The notes under the pieces were generated by a model. It was not told the DNA's origin and ran no database searches. It was given only the letters and a program-made list of their open reading frames with translations. DNA of 64,000 nt from Streptomyces iranensis (GTDB taxonomy: Bacteria > Actinomycetota > Actinomycetes > Streptomycetales > Streptomycetaceae): assembly GCF_017874715.1 (NCBI RefSeq), contig NZ_JAGGLR010000006.1, positions 124,001 to 188,000 of the forward strand, written 5' to 3'. The number at the start of each line of letters is the position of its first letter. Within the stretch, counting starts at the first letter, position 1. A program made the translations under genes and the position numbers. This document shows, piece after piece, positions 1 through 7,944 of this stretch.

Positions 1-851
1 CCGACCAGACCCGGACCCTGGGCCTGGTCATCAGCGATGTGCTGAATCCCTTCTTCACCGAGCTGGCCCGTTCGGTCGAGGACGCCGCCCGCGAGCTGGA
101 CTACAGCGTGGTCATCGGCAACGCCGACGAGCGGCCCGACCTCCAGGACCACCATGTGCGTACCCTCATGGACCGCCGCATAGACGGACTGCTGGTCAGC
201 CCCACCGACGGCGGCTCCCCGATGATGCTGGCCGCCGCCCGCGCCGGCACCCCCATGGTCTTCGTCGACCGCTGGATCGAGGGCGAGGGCCTGGACCGGG
301 TGCCGGTGATCCGCACCGACGGGCGGGGAGCCATCCGCGCTCTGGTGGCCCATCTGTGCGCCCTTGGCCACCGCCGGGTCGCGATCATCGCGGGCCCCGC
401 CGCCACCACCACGGGCCGCGAACGGGTGGACGCCTTCCGCTCCGCACTGCGCGAATTCGGCCTGGAGCTGTACGAGGACCACATCGGCCAGGGCGACTTC
501 CAGGCGGACAGCGGCCGCCGGGTGACCGCCCGCTTCCTCGACCTTCCGCACCCCCCGGACGCGATCTTCGCCGCGGACAACCTGATGGCGCTCGGCGCGA
601 TGGACGAGATCCGCGCGCGGGGCCTGCGGGTGCCGGCCGACGTGGCACTCGCCGCGTTCGACGACATCCCCTGGTTCGTCCACACCGATCCGCCGATCAC
701 CGCCATCGCCCAGCCGACCGGAGCGCTCGGCCGTGCCGCCGTGACGGCGCTGATCGATCTCGTCGAGGGGCGGCCCGCCGAGTCGGTGACCCTGTCCGCC
801 CGTCTGGTCACCCGCCGCTCGTGCGGCGAGCCCGAAAGGAGCAAGCCATGA
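1..851 (+). CDS. LacI/GalR-family regulator of the ribose operon, 5' end missing
   Basis: The reading frame is open from base 3 to the stop at 849-851, so the gene begins left of the window and its helix-turn-helix is not visible. What remains is the complete periplasmic-binding-protein-like effector domain of a LacI/GalR regulator: the opening LGLVISDVLNPFF strand, the LGHRRVAIIAG segment, and the PDAIFAADNLMALGAMDEI and VALAAFDDIPW segments that line the sugar pocket. It overlaps the next gene by four bases (ATGA) and is therefore first in the rbs operon, which suggests self-regulated ribose control. The effector is inferred from the neighbours only. Confidence 0.9.
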   Translation, partial: DQTRTLGLVISDVLNPFFTELARSVEDAARELDYSVVIGNADERPDLQDHHVRTLMDRRIDGLLVSPTDGGSPMMLAAARAGTPMVFVDRWIEGEGLDRVPVIRTDGRGAIRALVAHLCALGHRRVAIIAGPAATTTGRERVDAFRSALREFGLELYEDHIGQGDFQADSGRRVTARFLDLPHPPDAIFAADNLMALGAMDEIRARGLRVPADVALAAFDDIPWFVHTDPPITAIAQPTGALGRAAVTALIDLVEGRPAESVTLSARLVTRRSCGEPERSKP

Positions 852-2416
852 GTGCCGAGTCCGAGCGGTCCTCCCCCGGCGGGCCGGAGCTGCTGCGCAT
901 GGAGGGGGTCCGTAAGACCTTCCCCGGGGTGATCGCGCTGGACGGGGTGGACTTCGAGCTGCGCCGGGGCGAAGTGCATGTCCTCCTGGGCGAGAACGGC
1001 GCGGGCAAGTCCACGCTGATCAAGATGGTCTCCGGCGCCCACCGCCCCGACGGCGGGCGGATCCTGGTCGACGGCGAGCCGGTGCGGATCAACAGCGCGC
1101 AGGACGCCGAGCGGCTCGGCATCGCCACCATCTACCAGGAGTTCAATCTCGTCCCGGACCTCACCGTGGCCGAGAACATCTTCCTGGGCCGCCAGCCGCG
1201 CCGCTTCGGCATGATCGACCGCAAGGCCATGGACGCGCGGGCCGCCGAGTTGCTGGCCCGCGTCGGGGTGGACGTCTCGCCCCGGACCCGCGTCCGCGAC
1301 CTCGGCATCGCCCGGCTGCAGATGGTGGAGATCGCCAAGGCGCTGAGCCTGGAGGCCCGCGTCCTGATCATGGACGAGCCGACCGCCGTGCTCACCACCG
1401 AGGAGGTCGACAAGCTCTTCCGGATCGTGCGCACCCTGCGCGCGGACGGCGTGGGCGTCGTCTTCATCACCCACCACCTGGAGGAGATCGCCGCCCTGGG
1501 CGACCGGGTCACCGTGCTGCGCGACGGCCGCAGCGTCACCCAGGTCCCGGCAGGCACCGACCAGGACGAGCTGGTGCGGCTGATGGTGGGCCGCTCCATC
1601 GAGCAGCAGTACCCGCGCGAGCGCGGGGACGCCGGTGAGCCGCTGCTGAAGGTCCGGGGGCTCACCCGGAACGGCAGCTTCCAGGACATCGGCTTCGATG
1701 TGCGGGCCGGGGAGGTGGTGGGCCTGGCCGGGCTGGTCGGCGCGGGCCGTACGGAGGTCGTCCGGGCGCTCTTCGGCGCCGACCCGTACGACTCCGGCTC
1801 CGTCGAGGTGCTCGGCCGCCCGCTGCCCGGCCATGACGTGGTGGCCGCCATGCGGGCCGGGATCGGCCTCGTCCCCGAGGACCGTAAGGGCCAGGGCCTG
1901 GTCCTGGACGGCTCCGTGCAGGAGAACCTGGGCCTGGTCACGCTGCGCGCCGCCACCCGCGCCGGGCTGGTCGACCGGGCCGCCCAGCGGCGCTCGGCGG
2001 CCGGTGTCGCCGAGCGGCTGACCGTCCGGATGGCCGGTCTCGACCAGCGGGTGCGCACCCTCTCCGGCGGCAACCAGCAGAAGGTCGTCATCGGCAAGTG
2101 GCTGCTCGCCGACAGCAAGGTGCTGATCCTCGACGAGCCGACCCGCGGGATCGACGTGGGCGCCAAGGTCGAGATCTACCAGCTCATCAACGAACTCACC
2201 GCGTCCGGCCACGCCGTGCTGATGATCTCCAGCGATCTGCCCGAGGTGCTGGGGATGAGCGACCGGGTCCTGGTCATGGCCCAGGGCCGGATCGCGGGCG
2301 AGCTGACCGCGCGGGAAGCGACCCAGGACGCCGTGATGGCCCTGGCAGTGAAGGACGTCAAGGACGCCGACGAAGGGGTCGGCGGCAAGGAAAAGGAGGG
2401 CTCCCGTGGCCACTGA
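848..2416 (+). CDS. rbsA: Sugar ABC transporter ATP-binding protein, RbsA type
   Basis: A 522-residue tandem ATPase that powers CUT2-class monosaccharide import. The first nucleotide-binding domain has Walker A GENGAGKS near residues 48-55 and the LIMDEPTAVL Walker B. The second has the degenerate GLVGAGRTE loop usual in RbsA-type proteins, an LSGGNQQK signature and the LILDEPTRGID Walker B. The ATG at 848 overlaps the stop of the regulator gene and sits just after a GAAAGGAG ribosome site; an in-frame ORF extends upstream to 356 but lies inside the regulator. The 3' end overlaps the permease gene by 11 bases. Ribose is the likely substrate because rbsK and rbsD follow. Confidence 0.95.
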   Translation: MSAESERSSPGGPELLRMEGVRKTFPGVIALDGVDFELRRGEVHVLLGENGAGKSTLIKMVSGAHRPDGGRILVDGEPVRINSAQDAERLGIATIYQEFNLVPDLTVAENIFLGRQPRRFGMIDRKAMDARAAELLARVGVDVSPRTRVRDLGIARLQMVEIAKALSLEARVLIMDEPTAVLTTEEVDKLFRIVRTLRADGVGVVFITHHLEEIAALGDRVTVLRDGRSVTQVPAGTDQDELVRLMVGRSIEQQYPRERGDAGEPLLKVRGLTRNGSFQDIGFDVRAGEVVGLAGLVGAGRTEVVRALFGADPYDSGSVEVLGRPLPGHDVVAAMRAGIGLVPEDRKGQGLVLDGSVQENLGLVTLRAATRAGLVDRAAQRRSAAGVAERLTVRMAGLDQRVRTLSGGNQQKVVIGKWLLADSKVLILDEPTRGIDVGAKVEIYQLINELTASGHAVLMISSDLPEVLGMSDRVLVMAQGRIAGELTAREATQDAVMALAVKDVKDADEGVGGKEKEGSRGH

Positions 2417-4355
2417 CACGATTGACGCCACGAAGGACCCCGGGAGCTCGCCGGCGCTGCGCCGCGTGCTGCTCGACAACGGCGCGCTGAGCGCCCTGGT
2501 GCTGCTGGTGGCCGCCATGGCGCTGCTGTCCGGCGACTTCCTCACCACCGACAATCTCCTCAACGTCGGCGTCCAGGCGGCGGTCACCGCGATCCTCGCC
2601 TTCGGCGTCACCTTCGTCATCGTCTCCGCGGGCATCGACCTGTCGGTCGGCTCGGTGGCCGCGCTGTCCGCCACCGTGCTCGCCTGGTCCGCCAGCTCGC
2701 AGGGGCTGCCGGTGTGGTTCGCGGCGCTCCTGGCGCTCACCACCGGTGTCGCCTGCGGCCTGGTCAGCGGGGCGCTGGTCTCCTTCGGGAAGCTGCCGCC
2801 GTTCATCGCCACGCTCGCGATGCTGTCGATCGGCCGCGGTCTGGCCCTGGTGATCTCCCAGGGCAGCCCGATAGCCGTGCCCGACTCGGTGTCCGGCCTC
2901 GGCGACACCCTCGGCGGCTGGCTGCCCGTCCCGGTGATCGTGATGGTCGTGATGGGTCTGATCACCGCGGGTGTGCTGGGCCGTACGTACCCGGGCCGGG
3001 CGATGTACGCGATCGGCGGCAACGAGGAGGCGGCCCGGCTCTCCGGGATCCGGGTGACCCGCCAGAAGCTGGTCGTCTACGCGCTCTCCGGCGGTTTCGC
3101 GGCCGTCGCGGGCATCGTGCTCGCCTCCCGGCTGTCCTCCGCGCAGCCCCAGGCGGCGGTCGGCTACGAGCTCGACGCGATCGCCGCGGTGGTCATCGGC
3201 GGCGCGAGCCTGTCCGGTGGCGTCGGTAAGGCGTCCGGCACGCTCATCGGCGCGCTGATCCTCGCGGTGCTGCGCAACGGGCTCAACCTGCTGGAGGTGT
3301 CCGCCTTCTGGCAGCAGGTCGTCATCGGTGTCGTCATCGCGCTGGCGGTGCTCCTGGACACGGTGCGCCGACGCGCCGGGGCCGGACCGGGCGCGCCCGG
3401 GGCCGCGGCGGGCGGACCGTCCGGTGGCGGCCGTAAGAAGGCCGTCAACGCGGGCAAGTTCGCGCTGGCCGCCGTGGTCGTCGCCGCCATCGCCTTCGGC
3501 GCCTCCGTCTGGCGGTCCGGCTCCTCCGGGGGCGCGGACACCAAGGTCGGTCTGTCGGTCTCCACCCTCAACAACCCCTTCTTCGTACAGCTGAAGGCGG
3601 GCGCCCAGGAGGAGGCCAAGCGCGCCGGGATCAGCCTTACGGTCACCGACGCCCAGAACGACGCCTCCCAGCAGGCCAATCAGGTTCAGAACTTCACCAG
3701 CCAGAACATGAAGTCGATCATCATCAACCCGGTCGACTCCGATGCCGCGGGCCCGTCCGTCCGGGCCGCCGACAAGGCGGGCATCCCGGTGCTCGCCGCC
3801 GACCGCGGCGTCAACAAGGCGAAGATCGCGACCCTGGTGGCCTCCGACAACATCACGGGCGGCAAGCTGGCCGCGAAGACGCTCGCCGAGCGGCTCGGAA
3901 AGAAGGGCACGATCCTGGTGCTGCAGGGCACCCCCGGCACCTCGGCCTCGCGTGAGCGCGGTAAGGGCTTCGCGGAGGGCCTCGAGGCGTACCCGGACAT
4001 CAAGGTCGTCGGCAAGCAGAGCGCCGACTTCGACCGGGCCAAGGGGCTGGATGTGACCACCAATCTGCTCCAGGGCCACCCGGGCATCGACGGGATCTTC
4101 GCCGAGAACGACGAGATGGCGCTCGGCGCGGTCAAGGCGCTCGGGTCCAAGGCGGGCAAGTCCGTCGCCGTCGTCGGCTTCGACGGCACTCCGGACGGGC
4201 TCAAGGCCGTCGAGAACGGCACCCTCGCCGCGACCGTCGCCCAGCAGCCGAAGGAGTTGGGCCGGATGGTGGTGGAGAACGCCGTCAAGGCCGCCAAGGG
4301 GCAGAAGATCGACGGCACGGTGAAGGTGCCGGTGAAGGTCGTCACCGCGAATTGA
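2406..4355 (+). CDS. Ribose-type ABC permease fused to its substrate-binding protein (RbsC-RbsB)
   Basis: One uninterrupted 649-residue frame carries two proteins that are normally separate. Residues about 20-320 are an RbsC-type permease with many hydrophobic segments and the SAGIDLSVGSV and GGASLSGGVGKASGT motifs. A Gly/Ala/Pro-rich linker follows (about 322-345), then a basic-flanked membrane segment (about 350-370), then a binding domain beginning KVGLSVSTLNNPFFVQ and ending in LGRMVVENAVKAAKG. The extra membrane span should place the binding domain outside, tethered to its own channel, replacing a free lipoprotein. The GTG start at 2406 follows AAGGAGG. No separate rbsB is seen in the operon, so this is the only visible receptor. 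Confidence 0.93.
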   Translation: MATDTIDATKDPGSSPALRRVLLDNGALSALVLLVAAMALLSGDFLTTDNLLNVGVQAAVTAILAFGVTFVIVSAGIDLSVGSVAALSATVLAWSASSQGLPVWFAALLALTTGVACGLVSGALVSFGKLPPFIATLAMLSIGRGLALVISQGSPIAVPDSVSGLGDTLGGWLPVPVIVMVVMGLITAGVLGRTYPGRAMYAIGGNEEAARLSGIRVTRQKLVVYALSGGFAAVAGIVLASRLSSAQPQAAVGYELDAIAAVVIGGASLSGGVGKASGTLIGALILAVLRNGLNLLEVSAFWQQVVIGVVIALAVLLDTVRRRAGAGPGAPGAAAGGPSGGGRKKAVNAGKFALAAVVVAAIAFGASVWRSGSSGGADTKVGLSVSTLNNPFFVQLKAGAQEEAKRAGISLTVTDAQNDASQQANQVQNFTSQNMKSIIINPVDSDAAGPSVRAADKAGIPVLAADRGVNKAKIATLVASDNITGGKLAAKTLAERLGKKGTILVLQGTPGTSASRERGKGFAEGLEAYPDIKVVGKQSADFDRAKGLDVTTNLLQGHPGIDGIFAENDEMALGAVKALGSKAGKSVAVVGFDGTPDGLKAVENGTLAATVAQQPKELGRMVVENAVKAAKGQKIDGTVKVPVKVVTAN

Positions 4356-4394
4356 CAGTCGTCGCTGCCGAGTGACAAACGAAAGGACGTGCGG

Positions 4395-5321
4395 ATGCAC
4401 GACTACGACCTGCTGGTCGTGGGGTCGGCCAACGCCGATCTGGTGATCGGAGTCGACCGCCGCCCCGGGGCCGGTGAGACGGTCCTCGGGTCCGACCTGG
4501 TGGTCCACCCGGGCGGCAAGGGCGCCAACCAGGCCGTCGCCGCCGCCCGGCTGGGGGCCCGGACGGCCCTGCTGGCCCGGGTCGGCGACGACGACTACGG
4601 CCGGGTGCTGCTGGACTCGCAGCGGTCGGCCGGGGTCGACACCGTGGGCGTGCTCGTCGGCGGCGCGCCCACCGGGGTCGCGCTCATCACGGTGGACCCC
4701 TCGGGCGACAACAGCATCGTGGTCTCCCAGGGGGCCAACGCCCGGCTGACCCCCGGCGACGTCCGCGCCGCGGCGAGCCTGCTGGCCGCGGCGCGGGTGG
4801 TCTCGGTGCAGTTGGAGATCCCCCTGGAGTCGGTCGCCGAGGTGGTCCGTACGGCGGCCGCGGGCTTCGGCGAGCGCCCCGGGCCGCGGGTGGTGCTCAA
4901 CCCCTCGCCGGCCGCGCCGCTGCCCAACGATGTGCTGGCCGCCTGCGATCCGCTGGTGGTCAACGAGCACGAGGCGCGGTTCCTGCTCAGCGACGACCAG
5001 GTGGGCTCCTCCGACGACCCCGAGGAGTGGGCCGAGGCCCTGCTCTCGCGCGGTCCGCGCTCGGTCGTGGTGACCCTGGGCGGCGAGGGCGCGCTGGTCG
5101 CCGACGGCGACCGTACGGTGCTCGTGCCCAGCCCCGCGGTGACGGCCGTGGACACCACGGGCGCCGGGGACGCCTTCACCGGCGCGCTCGCCTGGCGCCT
5201 CGGCACCGACGACGACCTGGTGACGGCGGTGCGGTTCGCGGTGCGCGTGGGCGCGGCCGCGGTGACCCGGGCCGGGGCGCAGGCGTCCTTCCCGAGCGCC
5301 GAGGAGGTGGCGGCCCTGTGA
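4395..5321 (+). CDS. rbsK: Ribokinase
   Basis: A 308-residue PfkB-family kinase that phosphorylates D-ribose at O5. It has the N-terminal signature HPGGKGANQAVAAARLG and the C-terminal DTTGAGDAFTGAL anion-hole/catalytic-base motif, in which the Asp of GAGD is the expected general base. GAAAGGA lies seven bases before the ATG at 4395; an in-frame GTG at 4389 is too close to that site and is less likely. The gene follows the transporter by 39 bases and its stop overlaps the rbsD start (GTGA), fitting co-translation with the pyranase that supplies the right anomer. Confidence 0.95.
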   Translation: MHDYDLLVVGSANADLVIGVDRRPGAGETVLGSDLVVHPGGKGANQAVAAARLGARTALLARVGDDDYGRVLLDSQRSAGVDTVGVLVGGAPTGVALITVDPSGDNSIVVSQGANARLTPGDVRAAASLLAAARVVSVQLEIPLESVAEVVRTAAAGFGERPGPRVVLNPSPAAPLPNDVLAACDPLVVNEHEARFLLSDDQVGSSDDPEEWAEALLSRGPRSVVVTLGGEGALVADGDRTVLVPSPAVTAVDTTGAGDAFTGALAWRLGTDDDLVTAVRFAVRVGAAAVTRAGAQASFPSAEEVAAL

Positions 5322-5713
5322 AGCGGTCCGGGATCCTCAACCGCCATCTGAGCGCGGGTATCGCCCTGTTGGGCCACACCGACACGGTGATGGTGTGCGA
5401 CGCGGGCCTGCCGATACCGGACGGGCCGTTCGTGGTGGACCTCGCCTTCACGGCCGGGGTGCCGTCCTTCGAGCGGGTGCTCACCGGGCTGCTGGACGAG
5501 CTGGTGGTCGAACGGGCCACGGCGGCGCGGGAGGTGAGCGAGCACAACCCCGGGGCGACCGCCCTGCTCGACCGCCTCTTCCCGGCTCCCGCACTGGAAC
5601 TGGTCCCGCACGAGGAGCTGAAGACGCTGACGGCGGGGGCGCGGCTGGTGGTGCGCACCGGCGAGGCACGGCCGTACGCGAACGTACTGCTGCGGTGCGG
5701 GGTGCCGTTCTGA
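5318..5713 (+). CDS. rbsD: D-ribose pyranase
   Basis: A 131-residue RbsD/FucU-family protein that interconverts beta-ribopyranose and beta-ribofuranose so that ribokinase can use the imported sugar. Visible features are the N-terminal ILNRHLSAGIALLGHTD with the conserved His near residue 10, the VCDAGLPIP loop, and the C-terminal RTGEARPYANVLLRCGVPF substrate-binding segment. The start is a GTG overlapping the ribokinase stop by four bases; a longer in-frame ORF from 5027 would lie inside rbsK. It is the last gene of the operon and is followed within 25 bases by a strong terminator. Confidence 0.95.
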   Translation: MKRSGILNRHLSAGIALLGHTDTVMVCDAGLPIPDGPFVVDLAFTAGVPSFERVLTGLLDELVVERATAAREVSEHNPGATALLDRLFPAPALELVPHEELKTLTAGARLVVRTGEARPYANVLLRCGVPF

Positions 5714-5737
5714 GGGTGTGACGAGGGTGTGATATTT

Positions 5738-5768
5738 CGAGGGGCCCGGCCGTGGTCCGGGCCCCTCG
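5738..5768 (+). terminator. Intrinsic terminator of the rbs operon
   Basis: A perfect 12-bp inverted repeat, CGAGGGGCCCGG at 5738-5749 and its complement at 5757-5768, with a 7-base loop and followed by TTTT at 5769-5772. This is a textbook intrinsic terminator 24 bases after the rbsD stop. Confidence 0.9.
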
Positions 5769-5772
5769 TTTT

Positions 5773-6016
5773 CCCCTCCCAGGGCTTCCTTCTCGATCCC
5801 CCCCCGGATCCCCCCAGGAAGCCCGATGCCAGGTACGACCCGCCAAGGGGCGGAACGGTTGCACGGCGATCGGCGAAAGATTTTTCCGGGGCGCGACAAC
5901 CTCGGGTGGGGCCGCACGTCTGGTGGGTTGAAGGCGGGTTCCGGAGCGGGTCCTTCGGCCCCTCGGTACGCGCCTCCCCATCAGCGTTCGCCCAATCCTT
6001 TCGGGAGTCGTTCCGT
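5773..6016. other. Intergenic region between rbsD and the Pro-rich protein
   Basis: The gap from 5714 to 6016 is 303 bases. Beyond the terminator I see no convincing gene. It presumably carries the promoter and leader for the 6017 gene, but no clear -10/-35 pair could be identified. The frame of the 6017 gene is open further upstream, to 5729, without coding character. Confidence 0.5.
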
Positions 6017-6355
6017 ATGCAGCACGTCCGCGCAAAGAAGCCCAACCGCCGTCTGCGCCCCTGGATCCTGGGGTCGGCCGCCGGCATCGCTCTGATCGTG
6101 GGCGGGGGCATCGCCGCCCAGGCGGCCACCGGCGACCAGTCCGGCCCGGCCAAGCCGGTCCCGGTGGCAACCTCGAAGCCGGAGCCGACCAAGCCCGCGC
6201 CCACGGAGCCGCCCACCAGCGTGCCCGAGCCCACCAAGCCCGCCCCGACCGAGCCGCCCACCAGCGCGCCCGAGCCCACCAAGCCCGCCCCCACCGAGCC
6301 GCCCACCAGCGCGCCCGAGCCCACCAAGCCCGCCCCCACCAAGGCCGGTCGCTAG
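6017..6355 (+). CDS. Small membrane-anchored protein with Pro/Thr/Glu-rich tandem repeats
   Basis: A 112-residue protein of unknown function. A basic N-terminus (HVRAKKPNRRLR) is followed by one hydrophobic segment at about residues 16-37 (a signal anchor, or a signal peptide with an AQA-A cleavage site), then an exported tail. The tail consists of four tandem copies of a 15-residue unit beginning EPTKPAPTEPPTS at residues 56, 71, 86 and 101. Such tails behave as extended wall-spanning or linker segments. The ATG at 6017 was chosen because the membrane segment starts right after it and GGGAG lies about ten bases upstream. It lies 70 bases before an ECF sigma gene, so it could be a target or a partner of it. 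Confidence 0.7.
   Translation: MQHVRAKKPNRRLRPWILGSAAGIALIVGGGIAAQAATGDQSGPAKPVPVATSKPEPTKPAPTEPPTSVPEPTKPAPTEPPTSAPEPTKPAPTEPPTSAPEPTKPAPTKAGR
6182..6343 (+). repeat. 45-bp in-frame tandem repeat encoding the EPTKPAP units
   Basis: Three full units at 6182-6226, 6227-6271 and 6272-6316 plus a partial fourth. Units differ by a few third-position changes and one Val/Ala codon. The 45-bp period keeps the frame, so unit number could vary between strains by slippage without breaking the gene. Confidence 0.85.
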
Positions 6356-6367
6356 CCGCAGCCACGG

Positions 6368-6405
6368 GTGGGGCGGGGCCGGTTCCGGAGCCGGCCCCGC
6401 CCCAC
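6368..6405 (+). terminator. Perfect 15-bp inverted repeat between the repeat protein and the sigma gene
   Basis: The arm at 6368-6382 (GTGGGGCGGGGCCGG) is fully complementary to 6391-6405, with an 8-base loop. It starts 12 bases after the upstream stop and ends 20 bases before the sigma-factor ATG. No T-run follows, so termination is likely but not certain; it could also be an attenuating hairpin in the sigma leader. Confidence 0.65.
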
Positions 6406-6425
6406 CGATGAGGTGAACGAGGACG

Positions 6426-7058
6426 ATGCAGCTCACTCTTGTCCTGCCCTGGTGGGCCCGGCTGCTCCGCCGTGCCCGGACGACCGCCTCGACACCGCCG
6501 GTGGAGACACCGCGCGCCGGGCGGCGGCTACGGGTACTGCGGCCGGTGGGCGGCCGGGGCGACGGGGAGCCCGGCCCGACCCTGGACGATCTGTACCGGG
6601 CCCGGCGGCTGGACATGATCCGGCTGGCGGTCTTCCTGGTGGACGACCTGCACACCGCCGAGGACGTCGTCCAGGACGCCTTCGCCGCCGTCTGCCGCCG
6701 GCACGGCTCACGGCTGGACAGCCTCCAGGACGCCCACGCCTATCTGCACACCGCCGTGGTCAACGCCGCCCGCTCGGTGCTGCGCCGACGGCGTACGGCG
6801 CGCGCGTACACCCCGCCGTACCAGGGGCCGGGGGCGCCCGTGGACGAGCCGCTGCTGCTCGCCGAGGAGCACCGGCAGGTACTCGACGCGCTGGCGCGGC
6901 TCACCCCGCGCCAGCGTGAGGTGCTGGTACTGCGCTACTGGTCGGAGCTGACCGAGGCCCAGATAGCCGAGGCGCTGGGCGTCTCCCGAGGCACCGTGAA
7001 GTCGACCGCGAGCCGTGCGCTCGTCACCCTGGAGAAGCTGCTGGAGGCGGCCCGATGA
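6426..7058 (+). CDS. ECF (SigE-like) RNA polymerase sigma factor
   Basis: A 210-residue extracytoplasmic-function sigma factor. After a basic N-terminal extension of about 50 residues, region 2 runs over DDLYRARRLDMIRLAVFLVDDL and HTAEDVVQDAFAAVCRR (-10 recognition), and region 4 over LTPRQREVLVLRYWSELTEAQIAEALG with the helix-turn-helix GVSRGTVKSTASRAL (-35 recognition). The stop overlaps the next start (ATGA), so the downstream membrane protein is translationally coupled, as anti-sigma factors usually are. The extra N-terminus makes the start less certain; ATG 6426 is preceded by GAGG-type purines. Target genes are unknown. Confidence 0.85.
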   Translation: MQLTLVLPWWARLLRRARTTASTPPVETPRAGRRLRVLRPVGGRGDGEPGPTLDDLYRARRLDMIRLAVFLVDDLHTAEDVVQDAFAAVCRRHGSRLDSLQDAHAYLHTAVVNAARSVLRRRRTARAYTPPYQGPGAPVDEPLLLAEEHRQVLDALARLTPRQREVLVLRYWSELTEAQIAEALGVSRGTVKSTASRALVTLEKLLEAAR

Positions 7059-7414
7059 GCACTCCCTCTCCCATCGAGGAACGGCTGCGCGCCGCGCTCG
7101 ACGCCCGCGCGCGCCTCATCGACGCCCACGATCTCTCCCCGTACCGGCCTCCCAACGGCCCGGCCTGGGGCGCGCGGCGGATCCGGCGGGTCGTGTCCGC
7201 CGTCGCGGTGACGGTGGCGGCAGCGGCGGCCGTCGCCTTCCTGCTGCTGTCCGGCTCCCCGGAACGCCCACATCCGGCACCCCCCGCACGGGACCCCCGC
7301 CCCTCCCCTCCGGCCACCTCGGTCCCGTCTACGAACACGGCCCCTCCGACCCGGCCCTCCCCCACCTTTCCGCCTGCGACTCCGCCCTCGACCTCCACCG
7401 CCACCCAGCGCTGA
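7055..7414 (+). CDS. Small single-pass membrane protein coupled to the sigma factor (possible anti-sigma)
   Basis: A 119-residue protein with a cytoplasmic N-terminus of about 45 residues (MSTPSPIEERLRAALDARAR and onward), one membrane span at about residues 49-68 (SAVAVTVAAAAAVAFLLLSG) and a Pro/Ser/Thr-rich outer tail. The four-base overlap with the sigma gene and the topology match anti-sigma factors. The zinc-binding HxxxCxxC motif of ZAS anti-sigma proteins is absent, so this is inference from position and layout only. Confidence 0.65.
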   Translation: MSTPSPIEERLRAALDARARLIDAHDLSPYRPPNGPAWGARRIRRVVSAVAVTVAAAAAVAFLLLSGSPERPHPAPPARDPRPSPPATSVPSTNTAPPTRPSPTFPPATPPSTSTATQR

Positions 7415-7453
7415 CCCGGCCGCCTCGCACGCCCCCGCCAGCCGCGCTCTCGG

Positions 7454-7927
7454 TCAGTCCCGGGTAGCGCCCTCCGGCCAGATCACCCGAGACCGGACAC
7501 CGGTGCGCTCGGCGTAGGCCACGACATCGGCCGTTCCGCCGTACCCGCGAGCTGGCTGCCCGTCCCACACAGCGACCAGCTCATCCACCAGACCCACCAG
7601 GATCTCGCTGCCGGCCATGTGCGCCTGGGAGTCCGACTCCGCCATGCCCGTGCGGTGGATGTCGGCGGCCTGCTGGATGAGACGGTCGTAGGTCTGGTGG
7701 TGCTCCTCCGGCAGGCCCTCGCGGTACTTCTCCGCAGGGACCACCACCTCAAGGCGACCGCCAGCGTCCAGTACCAGCTCGGCGAACCAGGCGTCCGGGC
7801 CGTCGGCGATACACGAGACCCCGATCAGATCAGGCCCGTAGCGCACAAGTACCTCTTGTAGGGCCCGGCGGACCAATCGCTCCGTCTCTGGGGGAAGACC
7901 GCGGTGGCCAGTGATGCCGAGGCGCAT
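7454..7927 (-). CDS. SLOG/DprA-like Rossmann-fold nucleotide-binding protein
   Basis: A 157-residue protein opening MRLGITGHRGLPPETERLV, followed by a strand-turn GVSCIADGPDAWFAELVLDAGG, the segment LEVVVPAEKYREG, and a C-terminal LVDELVAVWDGQPARGYGGTADVVAYA. This order of Gly-rich and acidic loops matches the SLOG (SMF/DprA-LOG) superfamily, whose members bind or sense nucleotide ligands, some within conflict systems. The start ATG at 7927 has GGAGCGGCC just upstream; an in-frame ATG at 7948 (MITKERP) is an alternative. It lies 17 bases behind the XRE regulator gene and is probably co-transcribed. The specific ligand is unknown. Confidence 0.75.
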   Translation of the reverse strand: MRLGITGHRGLPPETERLVRRALQEVLVRYGPDLIGVSCIADGPDAWFAELVLDAGGRLEVVVPAEKYREGLPEEHHQTYDRLIQQAADIHRTGMAESDSQAHMAGSEILVGLVDELVAVWDGQPARGYGGTADVVAYAERTGVRSRVIWPEGATRD

Positions 7928-7944
7928 GGGCCGCTCCTTCGTGA

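Noticed and set aside
101..3022. 973-codon open frame on the - strand opposite the ribose operon
   Set aside because: It is the antisense shadow of rbs genes. GC-rich third positions remove stops; the product is Arg/Pro/His-rich with no domain.
2406..4355. Permease/receptor fusion as a sequencing or assembly error
   Set aside because: The linker is in frame for both parts, has its own basic-flanked membrane span, and no second start with a ribosome site occurs at the junction.
2358..4970. 870-codon - strand frame opposite the permease/receptor fusion
   Set aside because: Same cause. The translated text is low-complexity Gly/Arg/His/Asp and lies exactly opposite well-supported genes.
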